NCBI RefSeq assembly: GCF_029227915.1
Contig: NC_079876.1
Location: 3,660,001-3,724,000, forward strand
Direction: 5' to 3'
Source of the DNA: Hydractinia symbiolongicarpus
Lineage: Eukaryota; Cnidaria; Hydrozoa; Anthoathecata; Hydractiniidae
DNA: 64,000 nucleotides
Position numbers and translations under genes: made by a program. Each line of letters begins with the position of its first letter. Within the stretch, counting starts at the first letter, position 1. Of this stretch, positions 1-10,145 are shown one piece after another. Below the pieces are notes generated by a model. The model did not search any database, had not been told where the DNA came from, and saw only the letters and a list, made by a program, of their open reading frames with translations.

Positions 1-390
1 CGATAACGGTTAGGATTGGTCCCACAGTAAAGAATGACTTATTTATCTAAACTCTTAAATGAAGCGCTACCACAGGGACCAGTGTAATCCCTGAGTTACG
101 GCACTCATGTCAAATTAAGAAGAATGTTATTACTTGGTGTCCAATTGTCTTACTTTTACATTTATCAGGTCACAGCCCATAATCAGTTCAATTAAGTCCC
201 ACAGTCAATCGTTTCACTGTTAAAAGCGATACAACATAGTAATACCGGAAAGATATCACGAAATACATGTTGGTACGAATATGTGACTCAACCGTTGTAA
301 CACAAACGGATTGATACTGTTAGAGAGTCAATGAAATGTAGTTTTTGAAACTGTCGCTATTTCTTCAGCGCGGGATAACGGCTAGGATTG

Positions 391-578
391 GTCCCACAGT
401 AAAAAATGACTTATTCATCTAAATTTTTAAATGAAGCGCTACCACAGCGCCCAGTGTAATCGCTGAGTTCCGGCAATCATGTCAAATTAAGAAGAATGTT
501 ACTTCTTGGAGTTCAATTGTCTCACTTATAATATTTATCAGGTCATAGTCCAGAGTTAGTTTAATTAAGTCCCACAGT
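391..578 (+). repeat. GTCCCACAGT occurring twice per monomer (391 and 569)
   Basis: Exact 10-bp copies lie 178 bp apart, close to half of the monomer. Both are followed by A/T-rich sequence and then an AAGCG tract. The first copy is the one lost in the 36-bp deletion. They may be traces of an ancestral half-length repeat. Confidence 0.6.
445..465. repeat. Inverted repeat CAGCG / CGCTG, 11-bp spacer
   Basis: The arms at 445-449 and 461-465 are exact reverse complements, with CCCAGTGTAAT between them. The pair is present in most units of every class; it is altered in class L (AGGGACCAGTG) and in the units at 60900 and 61270. Short arms make a stable hairpin unlikely on their own. Confidence 0.65.
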
Positions 579-597
579 CAGTCGTTTCATTGTTAAA

Positions 598-633
598 AGC
601 GATGCAATCTAGTAATATCAGAAAAATATCGCT
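598..633. repeat. Inverted repeat AGCGAT / ATCGCT, 24-bp spacer
   Basis: The arms at 598-603 and 628-633 are exact reverse complements. The pair is kept in U, T, S and composite-left units. It is broken in L and Q units, where the second arm reads ATCACG, and in P units, where the first arm reads AGCAAT. A weak cruciform or a paired binding site is possible; no function is shown. Confidence 0.7.
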
Positions 634-638
634 AAATA

Positions 639-653
639 CATGTTGGTACGAAT
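639..653 (+). repeat. Conserved 15-bp box within the monomer (example)
   Basis: CATGTTGGTACGAAT is present in nearly all of the 172 units, including the diverged right flank. Exceptions seen are single or double changes, such as near 1388, 2880, 6217, 11612, 33133, 36450, 37905, 56398, 58930 and 62283. It includes the palindrome ACATGT with the preceding A. It is a candidate protein-binding or structural element, but function is inference only. Confidence 0.6.
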
Positions 654-1630
654 ATGTGACTCAACCGTTGTAGCTCAAACGAACTGACACCGTTAGAAAG
701 TCAATGAAATGTAGTTTTTGAAACTGTCGCTATTTCTTCTGCGCGCGATAACGGCTAGGATTGGTCCCACGGTAAAAATGACTAATTTATCTAAATTTTT
801 AAATGAAGCGCTACCACAGCGCCCAGTGTAATCGCTGAGGTGCGGCAATCATGTCAAATTAAGATGAATGTTATTTCTTGGAGTCCAATTGTCTCCTTCA
901 TCACATATATCAGGTGACAGTCCAAAGTTAGTTCAATTAAGTCCCATAGTCAATCGTTTCATAGTTAGAAGCGATGCAACCTAGTAATATCAGAAAAATA
1001 TCGCTAAATACATGTTGGTACGAATATCTGACTCAACCGTTGTAACTCAAACGGATTGATACTGTTAGAAAGTCAATGAATTGTAGTTTTTGAAACTGTC
1101 GCTATTTTTCAGCGCGCGATAAGGGTTAGGATTGGTCCCACAGTAAAAAATGACTTATTCATCTAAATTTTTAAATGAAGCGCTACCACAGCGCCCAGTG
1201 TAATCGCTGAGTTCCGGCAATCATGTCAAATTAAGAAGAATGTTACTTCTTGGAGTTCAATTGTCTCACTTATAATATTTATCAGGTCACAGTCCAGAGT
1301 TAGTTTAATTAAGTCCCACAGTCAGTCGTTTCATTGTTAAAAGCGATGCAATCTAGTAATATCAGAAAAATATCGCTAAATACATGTTGGTTCGAATTTG
1401 TGACTCAACCGTTGTAACACAAACGAATTGATACTGTTAGAAAGTCAATGAAATGTAGTTTTTGAAACTGTCTCTATTTCTTCAGTGCGCGATAACGGTT
1501 AGGATTGGTCCCACAGTAAAAAATGACTTATTCATCTAAATTTTTAAATAAAGCGCTACCACAGCGTCCAGTGTAATCGCTGAGTTGCGGCAATCATGTC
1601 AAAATAAGATGAATGTTACTTCTTGGAGTC

Positions 1631-2928
1631 CAATTGTCTCATTTATCACATTTATCAAGTCACAGTCCAAAGTTAGTTCAATTAAGTCCCATAGTCAATC
1701 GTTTCATAGTTAGAAGCGATGCAACCTAGTAATACAGAAAATTATCGCTAAATACATGTTGGTACGAATATCTGACTCAACCGTTGTAACTCAAACGGAT
1801 TGATACTGTTAGAAAGTCAATGAATTGTAGTTCTTGAAACTGTCGCTATTTTTCAGCGCGCGATAACGGTTAGGATTGGTCCCACAGTAAAAAATGACTT
1901 ATTCATCTAAATTTTTAAATGAAGCGCTACCACAGCGCCCAGTGTAATCGCTGAGTTCCGGCAATCATGTCAAATTAAGAAGAATGTTACTTCTTGGAGT
2001 TCAATTGTCTCACTTATAATATTTATCAGGTCACAGTCCAGAGTTAATTTAATTAAGTCCCACAGTCAGTCGTTTCATTGTTAAAAGCGATGCAATCTAG
2101 TAATATCAGAAAAATATCGCTAAAGACATGTTGGTACGAATATGTGACCCAACCGTTGTAACTCAAACGGATTGATACTGTTAGAAAGTCAATGAATTGT
2201 AGTTTTTGAAACTGTAGCTATTTCTTCAGTGCGCGATAACGGTTAGGATTGGTCCCACAGTAAAAAATGACTTATTCATGTAAATTTTTAAATGAAGCGC
2301 TACCGCAGCGTCCAGTGTAATCGCTGAGTTGCGGCAATCATGTCAAAATAAGATGAATGTTACTTCTTGGAGTCCAATTGTCTCCTTTATCACATTTATC
2401 AAGTGACAGTCCAAAGTTAGTTCAATTAAGTCCCATAGTCAATTATTTCATAGTTAAAAGAGATGCAACCTAGTAATATCAGAAAAATATCGCTAAATAC
2501 ATGTTGGTACGAATATGTGACTCAACTGTTGTAACTCAAACGGATTTATACTGTTAGAAAGTCAATGAATTGTAGTTTTCTGAAACTGTCGCTATTTCTT
2601 CAGCGCGTGATAACGGTTAGGATTGGTCCCACAGTAAAGAATGACTTATTTATCTAAACTCTTAAATGAAGCGCTACCACAGCGCCCAGTGTAATCGCTG
2701 AGTTCCGGCAATCATGTCAAATTAAGATGAATGTTATTTCTTGGAGTCCAATTGTCTCATTTATCACATTTATCAAGTCACAGTCCAAAGTTAGTTCAAT
2801 TAAGTCCCACATTCAATCGTTTCACTGTTAAAAGCGATGCAACCTAGTAATATCACATAAATATCGCTAAATACATGTTGGTAAGAATATGTGACCCAAC
2901 CGTTGTAACTCAAACGGACTGACATCGA
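1631..2928 (+). repeat. HOR copy 1 of 3, 1298-bp unit
   Basis: Runs from CAATTGTCTC inside a T monomer through units starting at 1862, 2235 and 2609, ending at the composite junction GACATCGA. It is followed directly by a second copy; both begin with the same tract, including the one-base-shorter variant AATACAGAAAATTATCGC. The unit is 3.5 monomers long because of the composite unit it contains. Confidence 0.88.
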
Positions 2929-3159
2929 CAATTGTCTCATTTATCACATTTATCAAGTCACAGTCCAAAGTTAGTTCAATTAAGTCCCATAGTCAATCGT
3001 TTCATAGTTAGAAGCGATGCAACCTAGTAATACAGAAAATTATCGCTAAATACATGTTGGTACGAATATCTGACTCAACCGTTGTAACTCAAACGGATTG
3101 ATACTGTTAGAAAGTCAATGAATTGTAGTTCTTGAAACTGTCGCTATTTTTCAGCGCGC
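2609..3159 (+). repeat. Composite 1.5-length unit, junction at 2928/2929
   Basis: A monomer runs normally for 320 bp to GGACTGACATCGA and then jumps to CAATTGTCTC, omitting about 193 bp (the end of one monomer and the start of the next). Total length is 551 bp. The right half belongs to class T (CATAGTTAGAAGCG). Confidence 0.9.
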
Positions 3160-4226
3160 GATAACGGTTAGGATTGGTCCCACAGTAAAAAATGACTTAT
3201 TCATCTAAATTTTTAAATGAAGCGCTACCACAGCGCCCAGTGTAATCGCTGAGTTCCGGCAATCATGTCAAATTAAGAAGAATGTTACTTCTTGGAGTTC
3301 AATTGTCTCACTTATAATATTTATCAGGTCACAGTCCAGAGTTAATTTAATTAAGTCCCACAGTCAGTCGTTTCATTGTTAAAAGCGATGCAATCTAGTA
3401 ATATCAGAAAAATATCGCTAAAGACATGTTGGTACGAATATGTGACCCAACCGTTGTAACTCAAACGGATTGATACTGTTAGAAAGTCAATGAATTGTAG
3501 TTTTTGAAACTGTAGCTATTTCTTCAGTGCGCGATAACGGTTAGGATTGGTCCCACAGTAAAAAATGACTTATTCATGTAAATTTTTAAATGAAGCGCTA
3601 CCGCAGCGTCCAGTGTAATCGCTGAGTTGCGGCAATCATGTCAAAATAAGATGAATGTTACTTCTTGGAGTCCAATTGTCTCCTTTATCACATTTATCAA
3701 GTGACAGTCCAAAGTTAGTTCAATTAAGTCCCATAGTCAATTATTTCATAGTTAAAAGAGATGCAACCTAGTAATATCAGAAAAATATCGCTAAATACAT
3801 GTTGGTACGAATATGTGACTCAACTGTTGTAACTCAAACGGATTTATACTGTTAGAAAGTCAATGAATTGTAGTTTTCTGAAACTGTCGCTATTTCTTCA
3901 GCGCGTGATAACGGTTAGGATTGGTCCCACAGTAAAGAATGACTTATTTATCTAAACTCTTAAATGAAGCGCTACCACAGCGCCCAGTGTAATCGCTGAG
4001 TTCCGGCAATCATGTCAAATTAAGATGAATGTTATTTCTTGGAGTCCAATTGTCTCATTTATCACATTTATCAAGTCACAGTCCAAAGTTAGTTCAATTA
4101 AGTCCCACATTCAATCGTTTCACTGTTAAAAGCGATGCAACCTAGTAATATCACATAAATATCGCTAAATACATGTTGGTAAGAATATGTGACCCAACCG
4201 TTGTAACTCAAACGGACTGACATCGA
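2929..4226 (+). repeat. HOR copy 2 of 3, 1298-bp unit
   Basis: Unit starts 3160, 3533 and 3907 are each exactly 1298 bp after 1862, 2235 and 2609. I saw no difference from copy 1 in the stretches compared, so the duplication is recent or homogenised. It ends at the next composite junction (GACATCGA at 4219-4226). Confidence 0.88.
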
Positions 4227-4457
4227 CAATTGTCTCATTTATCACATTTATCAAGTCACAGTCCAAAGTTAGTTCAATTAAGTCCCATAGTCAATCGTTT
4301 CATAGTTAGAAGCGATGCAACCTAGTAATACAGAAAATTATCGCTAAATACATGTTGGTACGAATATCTGACTCAACCGTTGTAACTCAAACGGATTGAT
4401 ACTGTTAGAAAGTCAATGAATTGTAGTTCTTGAAACTGTCGCTATTTTTCAGCGCGC
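3907..4457 (+). repeat. Composite 1.5-length unit, junction at 4226/4227
   Basis: Same junction (GACATCGA joined to CAATTGTCTC) and same T-class right half as the unit at 2609. It is the 1298-bp tandem duplicate of that unit. Confidence 0.9.
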
Positions 4458-5322
4458 GATAACGGTTAGGATTGGTCCCACAGTAAAAAATGACTTATTC
4501 ATCTAAATTTTTAAATGAAGCGCTACCACAGCGCCCAGTGTAATCGCTGAGTTCCGGCAATCATGTCAAATTAAGAAGAATGTTACTTCTTGGAGTTCAA
4601 TTGTCTCACTTATAATATTTATCAGGTCACAGTCCAGAGTTAATTTAATTAAGTCCCACAGTCAGTCGTTTCATTGTTAAAAGCGATGCAATCTAGTAAT
4701 ATCAGAAAAATATCGCTAAAGACATGTTGGTACGAATATGTGACCCAACCGTTGTAACTCAAACGGATTGATACTGTTAGAAAGTCAATGAATTGTAGTT
4801 TTTGAAACTGTAGCTATTTCTTCAGTGCGCGATAACGGTTAGGATTGGTCCCACAGTAAAAAATGACTTATTCATGTAAATTTTTAAATGAAGCGCTACC
4901 GCAGCGTCCAGTGTAATCGCTGAGTTGCGGCAATCATGTCAAAATAAGATGAATGTTACTTCTTGGAGTCCAATTGTCTCCTTTATCACATTTATCAAGT
5001 GACAGTCCAAAGTTAGTTCAATTAAGTCCCATAGTCAATTATTTCATAGTTAAAAGAGATGCAACCTAGTAATATCAGAAAAATATCGCTAAATACATGT
5101 TGGTACGAATATGTGACTCAACTGTTGTAACTCAAACGGATTTATACTGTTAGAAAGTCAATGAATTGTAGTTTTCTGAAACTGTCGCTATTTCTTCAGC
5201 GCGTGATAACGGTTAGGATTGGTCCCACAGTAAAGAATGACTTATTTATCTAAACTCTTAAATGAAGCGCTACCACAGCGCCCAGTGTAATCGCTGAGTT
5301 CCGGCAATCATGTCAAATTAAG
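4227..5322 (+). repeat. HOR copy 3 of 3, 1298-bp unit, interrupted
   Basis: Unit starts 4458, 4831 and 5205 follow the 1298-bp register, but at about 5323 the sequence changes from AAGATGAATG to AAGAAGAATG and re-enters an earlier part of the same unit. The composite junction expected at about 5517 is therefore delayed to 6264. The third copy is thus cut by a nested 747-bp dimer duplication. Confidence 0.82.
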
Positions 5323-6069
5323 AAGAATGTTACTTCTTGGAGTTCAATTGTCTCACTTATAATATTTATCAGGTCACAGTCCAGAGTTAATTTAATTAAG
5401 TCCCACAGTCAGTCGTTTCATTGTTAAAAGCGATGCAATCTAGTAATATCAGAAAAATATCGCTAAAGACATGTTGGTACGAATATGTGACCCAACCGTT
5501 GTAACTCAAACGGATTGATACTGTTAGAAAGTCAATGAATTGTAGTTTTTGAAACTGTAGCTATTTCTTCAGTGCGCGATAACGGTTAGGATTGGTCCCA
5601 CAGTAAAAAATGACTTATTCATGTAAATTTTTAAATGAAGCGCTACCGCAGCGTCCAGTGTAATCGCTGAGTTGCGGCAATCATGTCAAAATAAGATGAA
5701 TGTTACTTCTTGGAGTCCAATTGTCTCCTTTATCACATTTATCAAGTGACAGTCCAAAGTTAGTTCAATTAAGTCCCATAGTCAATTATTTCATAGTTAA
5801 AAGAGATGCAACCTAGTAATATCAGAAAAATATCGCTAAATACATGTTGGTACGAATATGTGACTCAACTGTTGTAACTCAAACGGATTTATACTGTTAG
5901 AAAGTCAATGAATTGTAGTTTTCTGAAACTGTCGCTATTTCTTCAGCGCGTGATAACGGTTAGGATTGGTCCCACAGTAAAGAATGACTTATTTATCTAA
6001 ACTCTTAAATGAAGCGCTACCACAGCGCCCAGTGTAATCGCTGAGTTCCGGCAATCATGTCAAATTAAG
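5323..6069 (+). repeat. Nested 747-bp dimer duplication
   Basis: Units at 5205, 5578 and 5952 repeat units at 4458, 4831 and 5205 with a 747-bp offset (two monomers). The start shows the U-class CAGAGTTAATTT tract also seen at about 4637; the end returns to the tract that leads into a composite unit. This explains the 2045-bp spacing (1298 + 747) between the composite junctions at 4219 and 6264. Confidence 0.82.
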
Positions 6070-7400
6070 ATGAATGTTATTTCTTGGAGTCCAATTGTCT
6101 CATTTATCACATTTATCAAGTCACAGTCCAAAGTTAGTTCAATTAAGTCCCACATTCAATTGTTTCACTGTTAAAAGCGATGCAACCTAGCAATATCACA
6201 TAAATATCGCTAAATACAAGTTGGTAAGAATATGTGACCCAACCGTTGTAACTCAAACGGACTGACATCGACAATTGTCTCATTTATCACATTTATAAGG
6301 TCACAGCCCAAAATCAGTTCAATAAAGTCCCACAGTCAATCGTTTCACTGTTAAAGCGATACAACATAGTAATACCGGAAAGATATCACGAAATACATGT
6401 TGGTACGAATATGTGACTCAACCGTTGTAACACAAACGGATTGATACTGTTAGAGAGTCAATCAAATGTAGTTTTTGAAACTGTCTCTATTTCTTCAGCG
6501 CGAGATAACGGCTAGGATTGGTCCCACAGTAAAAAATGACTTATTTATCTAAAGTTTTATATGAAGCGCTACCACAGCGCCCAGTGTAATCGCTGAGTTC
6601 CGGCAATCATGTCAAATTAAGAAGAATGTTACTTCTTGGAGTTCAATGGTCTCACTTATAATATTTATCAGGTCACAGTCCAGAGTTAGTTTAATTAAGT
6701 CCCACAGTCAGTCGTTTCATTGTTAAAAGCGATGCAATCCAGTAATATCAGAAAAATATCGCTAAATACATGTTGGTACGAATATGTGACCCAACCGTTG
6801 TAACTCAAACGAACTGACACCGTTAGAAAGTCAATGAAATGTAGTTTTTGTAACTGCCGCTATTTCTTCAGCGCGCGATAACGGCTAGGATTAGTCCCAC
6901 GGTAAAGAATGACTTATTTATCAAAATTTTTAAATGAAGCGCTACCACAGCTCCCAGTGTAATCGCTGAGTTGCGGTAATCATGTCAAATTAAGATGAAT
7001 GTTATTTCCTGGAGTCCAATTGTCTCCTTTGTAACACTTATCAGGTGACAGTCCAAAGTTAGTTCACTTAAGTCCCATAGTCAATCGTTTCATAGTTAAA
7101 AGCGATGCAACCTAGTAATATCAGAAAAATATCGCTTAATACATGTTGGTACGAATATGTGACTCAACTGTTGCAACTCAAACGGATTGATACTGTTAGA
7201 AAGTCAATGAATTGTAGTTTTTGAAACTGTCGCTATTTCTTCATTGCGCGATAACGGTTAGGATTGGTCCCACAGTAAAAAATGACTTATTTATCTAAAT
7301 TTTTAAATAAAGCGCTACCACAGGGACCAGTGTAATCGCTGAGTTCCGGCAATCATGTCAAATTAAGATGAATGTTATTTCTTGGAGTCCAATTGTCTCA
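5729..7400 (+). repeat. HOR copy 1 of 2, 1672-bp unit
   Basis: Contains unit starts 5952 (composite), 6504, 6877 and 7250. The right half of the composite differs here from that in the 1298-bp copies: it reads TTATAAGGTCACAGCCC, with AATAAAG further on, not TTATCAAGTCACAGTCC. Left divergence from the second copy is at about 5728. Confidence 0.86.
5952..6503 (+). repeat. Composite 1.5-length unit, junction at 6271/6272
   Basis: Same junction, but the right half carries ATAAGGTCACAGCCC and ATACCGGAAAG, the L/Q type. The left half has a small variant, AATACAAGTTGGTAAG. This right half recurs in the other composites further right and is probably the original partner. Confidence 0.9.
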
Positions 7401-9088
7401 TTTATCACATTTATCAAGTGACAGTCCAAAGTTAGTTCAATTAAGTCCCATAGTCAATTATTTCATAGTTAAAAGAGATGCAACCTAGTAATATCAGAAA
7501 AATATCGCTAAATACATGTTGGTACGAATATGTGACTCAACTGTTGTAACTCAAACGGATTTATACTGTTAGAAAGTCAATGAATTGTAGTTTTCTGAAA
7601 CTGTCGCTATTTCTTCAGCGCGTGATAACGGTTAGGATTGGTCCCACAGTAAAGAATGACTTATTTATCTAAACTCTTAAATGAAGCGCTACCACAGCGC
7701 CCAGTGTAATCGCTGAGTTCCGGCAATCATGTCAAATTAAGATGAATGTTATTTCTTGGAGTCCAATTGTCTCATTTATCACATTTATCAAGTCACAGTC
7801 CAAAGTTAGTTCAATTAAGTCCCACATTCAATTGTTTCACTGTTAAAAGCGATGCAACCTAGCAATATCACATAAATATCGCTAAATACAAGTTGGTAAG
7901 AATATGTGACCCAACCGTTGTAACTCAAACGGACTGACATCGACAATTGTCTCATTTATCACATTTATAAGGTCACAGCCCAAAATCAGTTCAATAAAGT
8001 CCCACAGTCAATCGTTTCACTGTTAAAGCGATACAACATAGTAATACCGGAAAGATATCACGAAATACATGTTGGTACGAATATGTGACTCAACCGTTGT
8101 AACACAAACGGATTGATACTGTTAGAGAGTCAATCAAATGTAGTTTTTGAAACTGTCTCTATTTCTTCAGCGCGAGATAACGGCTAGGATTGGTCCCACA
8201 GTAAAAAATGACTTATTTATCTAAAGTTTTATATGAAGCGCTACCACAGCGCCCAGTGTAATCGCTGAGTTCCGGCAATCATGTCAAATTAAGAAGAATG
8301 TTACTTCTTGGAGTTCAATGGTCTCACTTATAATATTTATCAGGTCACAGTCCAGAGTTAGTTTAATTAAGTCCCACAGTCAGTCGTTTCATTGTTAAAA
8401 GCGATGCAATCCAGTAATATCAGAAAAATATCGCTAAATACATGTTGGTACGAATATGTGACCCAACCGTTGTAACTCAAACGAACTGACACCGTTAGAA
8501 AGTCAATGAAATGTAGTTTTTGTAACTGCCGCTATTTCTTCAGCGCGCGATAACGGCTAGGATTAGTCCCACGGTAAAGAATGACTTATTTATCAAAATT
8601 TTTAAATGAAGCGCTACCACAGCTCCCAGTGTAATCGCTGAGTTGCGGTAATCATGTCAAATTAAGATGAATGTTATTTCCTGGAGTCCAATTGTCTCCT
8701 TTGTAACACTTATCAGGTGACAGTCCAAAGTTAGTTCACTTAAGTCCCATAGTCAATCGTTTCATAGTTAAAAGCGATGCAACCTAGTAATATCAGAAAA
8801 ATATCGCTTAATACATGTTGGTACGAATATGTGACTCAACTGTTGCAACTCAAACGGATTGATACTGTTAGAAAGTCAATGAATTGTAGTTTTTGAAACT
8901 GTCGCTATTTCTTCATTGCGCGATAACGGTTAGGATTGGTCCCACAGTAAAAAATGACTTATTTATCTAAATTTTTAAATAAAGCGCTACCACAGGGACC
9001 AGTGTAATCGCTGAGTTCCGGCAATCATGTCAAATTAAGATGAATGTTATTTCTTGGAGTCCAATTGTCTCATTTATCACATTTATCA
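7401..9088 (+). repeat. HOR copy 2 of 2, 1672-bp unit
   Basis: Unit starts 7624 (composite), 8176, 8549 and 8922 lie 1672 bp after their partners. The copies were indistinguishable in the parts I compared, down to rare variants such as GTAACTGCCGC and GATTAGTCCCACGG. The match stops at about 9089, where CAAGTG becomes CAGGTG. Confidence 0.86.
7624..8175 (+). repeat. Composite 1.5-length unit, junction at 7943/7944
   Basis: A 1672-bp tandem duplicate of the composite at 5952, sharing its variant bases (AATACAAGTTGGTAAG and ACAACATAG). Confidence 0.9.
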
Positions 9089-9474
9089 GGTGACACTCCA
9101 AAGTTAGTTCAATTAAGTCCAACATTCAATCGTTTCACTGTTAAAAGCGATGCAACCTAGTAATATCACATAAATATCGCTAAATACATGTTGGTAAGAA
9201 TATGTGACCCAACCGTTGTAACTCAAACGGACTGACATCGACAATTGTCTCATTTATCACATTTATAAGGTCACAGCCCAAAATCAGTTCAATAAAGTCC
9301 CACAGTCAATCGTTTCACTGTTAAAAGCGATAAAACCTTGTAATACCGGAAAGATATCACGAAATACATGTTGGTACGAACTTGTGACTCAACCGTTGTA
9401 ACACAAACGAATTGATACTGTTAGAAAGTCAATGAAATGTAGTTTTTGAAACTGTCTCTATTTCTTCAGCGCGG
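8922..9474 (+). repeat. Composite 1.5-length unit, junction at 9241/9242
   Basis: The front half has AGGGACCAGTG and AAATAAAGCG, unlike the other composites, so its front was exchanged with another monomer. The junction is unchanged and the right half is of the ATAAGG type with AAAACCTTG. Confidence 0.88.
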
Positions 9475-10145
9475 GATAACGGCTAGGATTGGTCCCACAG
9501 TAAAAAATGACTTATTCATCTAAATTTTTAAATGAAACGCTACCACAGCGCCCAGTGTAATCGCTGAGTTCCGGCAATCATGTCAAATTAAGAAGAATGT
9601 TACTTCTTGGAGTTCAATTGTATCACTTATAATATTTATCAGGTCACAGTCCAGAGTTAGTTTAATTAAGTCCCACAGTCAGTCGTTTCATTGTTAAAAG
9701 CGATGCAATCCAGTAATATCAGAAAAATATCGCTAAATACATGTTGGTACGAATATGTGACCCAACCGTTGTAACTCAAACGGACTGACGCCGTTAGAAA
9801 GTCAATGAAATGTAGTTTTTGAAACTGCCGCTATTTCTTCAGCGCGCGATAACGGCTAGGATTGGTCCCACGGTAAAGAATGACTTATTTATCAAAATTT
9901 TTAAATGAAGCGCTACCACAGCGCCCAGTGTAATCGCTGAGTTGCGGCAATCATGTCAAATTAAGATGAATGTTATTTCCTGGAGTCCAATTGTCTCCTT
10001 TGTCACACTTATCAGGTGACAGTCCAAAGTTAGTTCAATTAAGTCCCATAGTCAATCGTTTCATAGTTAAAAGCGATGCAACCTAGTAATATCAGAAAAA
10101 TATCGCTAAATACATGTTGGTACGAATATGTGACTCAACTGTTGC
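9089..10145 (+). repeat. Array block between HOR copies
   Basis: Holds the end of the composite unit that started at 8922, then units at 9475 (U) and 9848 (T). They resemble 6504-7249 and especially 14127-14872, which follow other composites, so the order composite-U-T is itself a recurring motif of the left half. Nothing but satellite is present. Confidence 0.8.

Larger units (their letters stand above)
374..746 (+). repeat. Reference monomer (class U, 373 bp) with internal landmarks
   Basis: This unit serves as a map of the monomer. Landmarks by offset from its start: a GTCCCACAGT copy at offset 18; AGCGCT near offset 62; the CAGCG/CGCTG inverted repeat near offset 72; TTGGAGTTCAATTGTCTC near offset 142; a second GTCCCACAGT at offset 196; the AGCGAT/ATCGCT inverted repeat at offset 225; the conserved CATGTTGGTACGAAT box at offset 266; and TTTCTTCTGCGCGC at the end. 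Class U is recognised by CAGAGTTAGT and by a CACAGTCAGTCG tract in place of CACAGTCAATCG. A neighbouring unit at 2-373 is class L (AGGGACCAGTG, ATACCGGAAAG) and one at 747-1117 is class T (CCCATAGTCAATC). Confidence 0.9.
1..1630 (+). repeat. Array block: monomers L-U-T-U-T
   Basis: Unit starts are 2, 374, 747, 1118 and 1491. The first three units and part of the fourth closely match 10221-11350, an offset of 10219 bp, including the rare AGGGACCAGTG and CTTACTTTTAC tracts of class L. The match ends near 1130, where this block continues with U and T units instead. No gene or other element is present. Confidence 0.85.

Noticed and set aside
2-20. Telomere-like GGTTAGG in the monomer start
   Set aside because: It is a single copy per 372-bp unit, often changed to GGCTAGG, and never forms a TTAGG or TTAGGG run.
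366-382. CENP-B box-like sequence around TTTCTTCAGCGCGGGATA
   Set aside because: The CGGG end and TT fit, but the central CG and A of the box core are missing; I count about 6 of 9 core positions. A reverse-strand candidate in TTTCGTGATATCTTTCC keeps TTCG and A but lacks CGGG at the right spacing.
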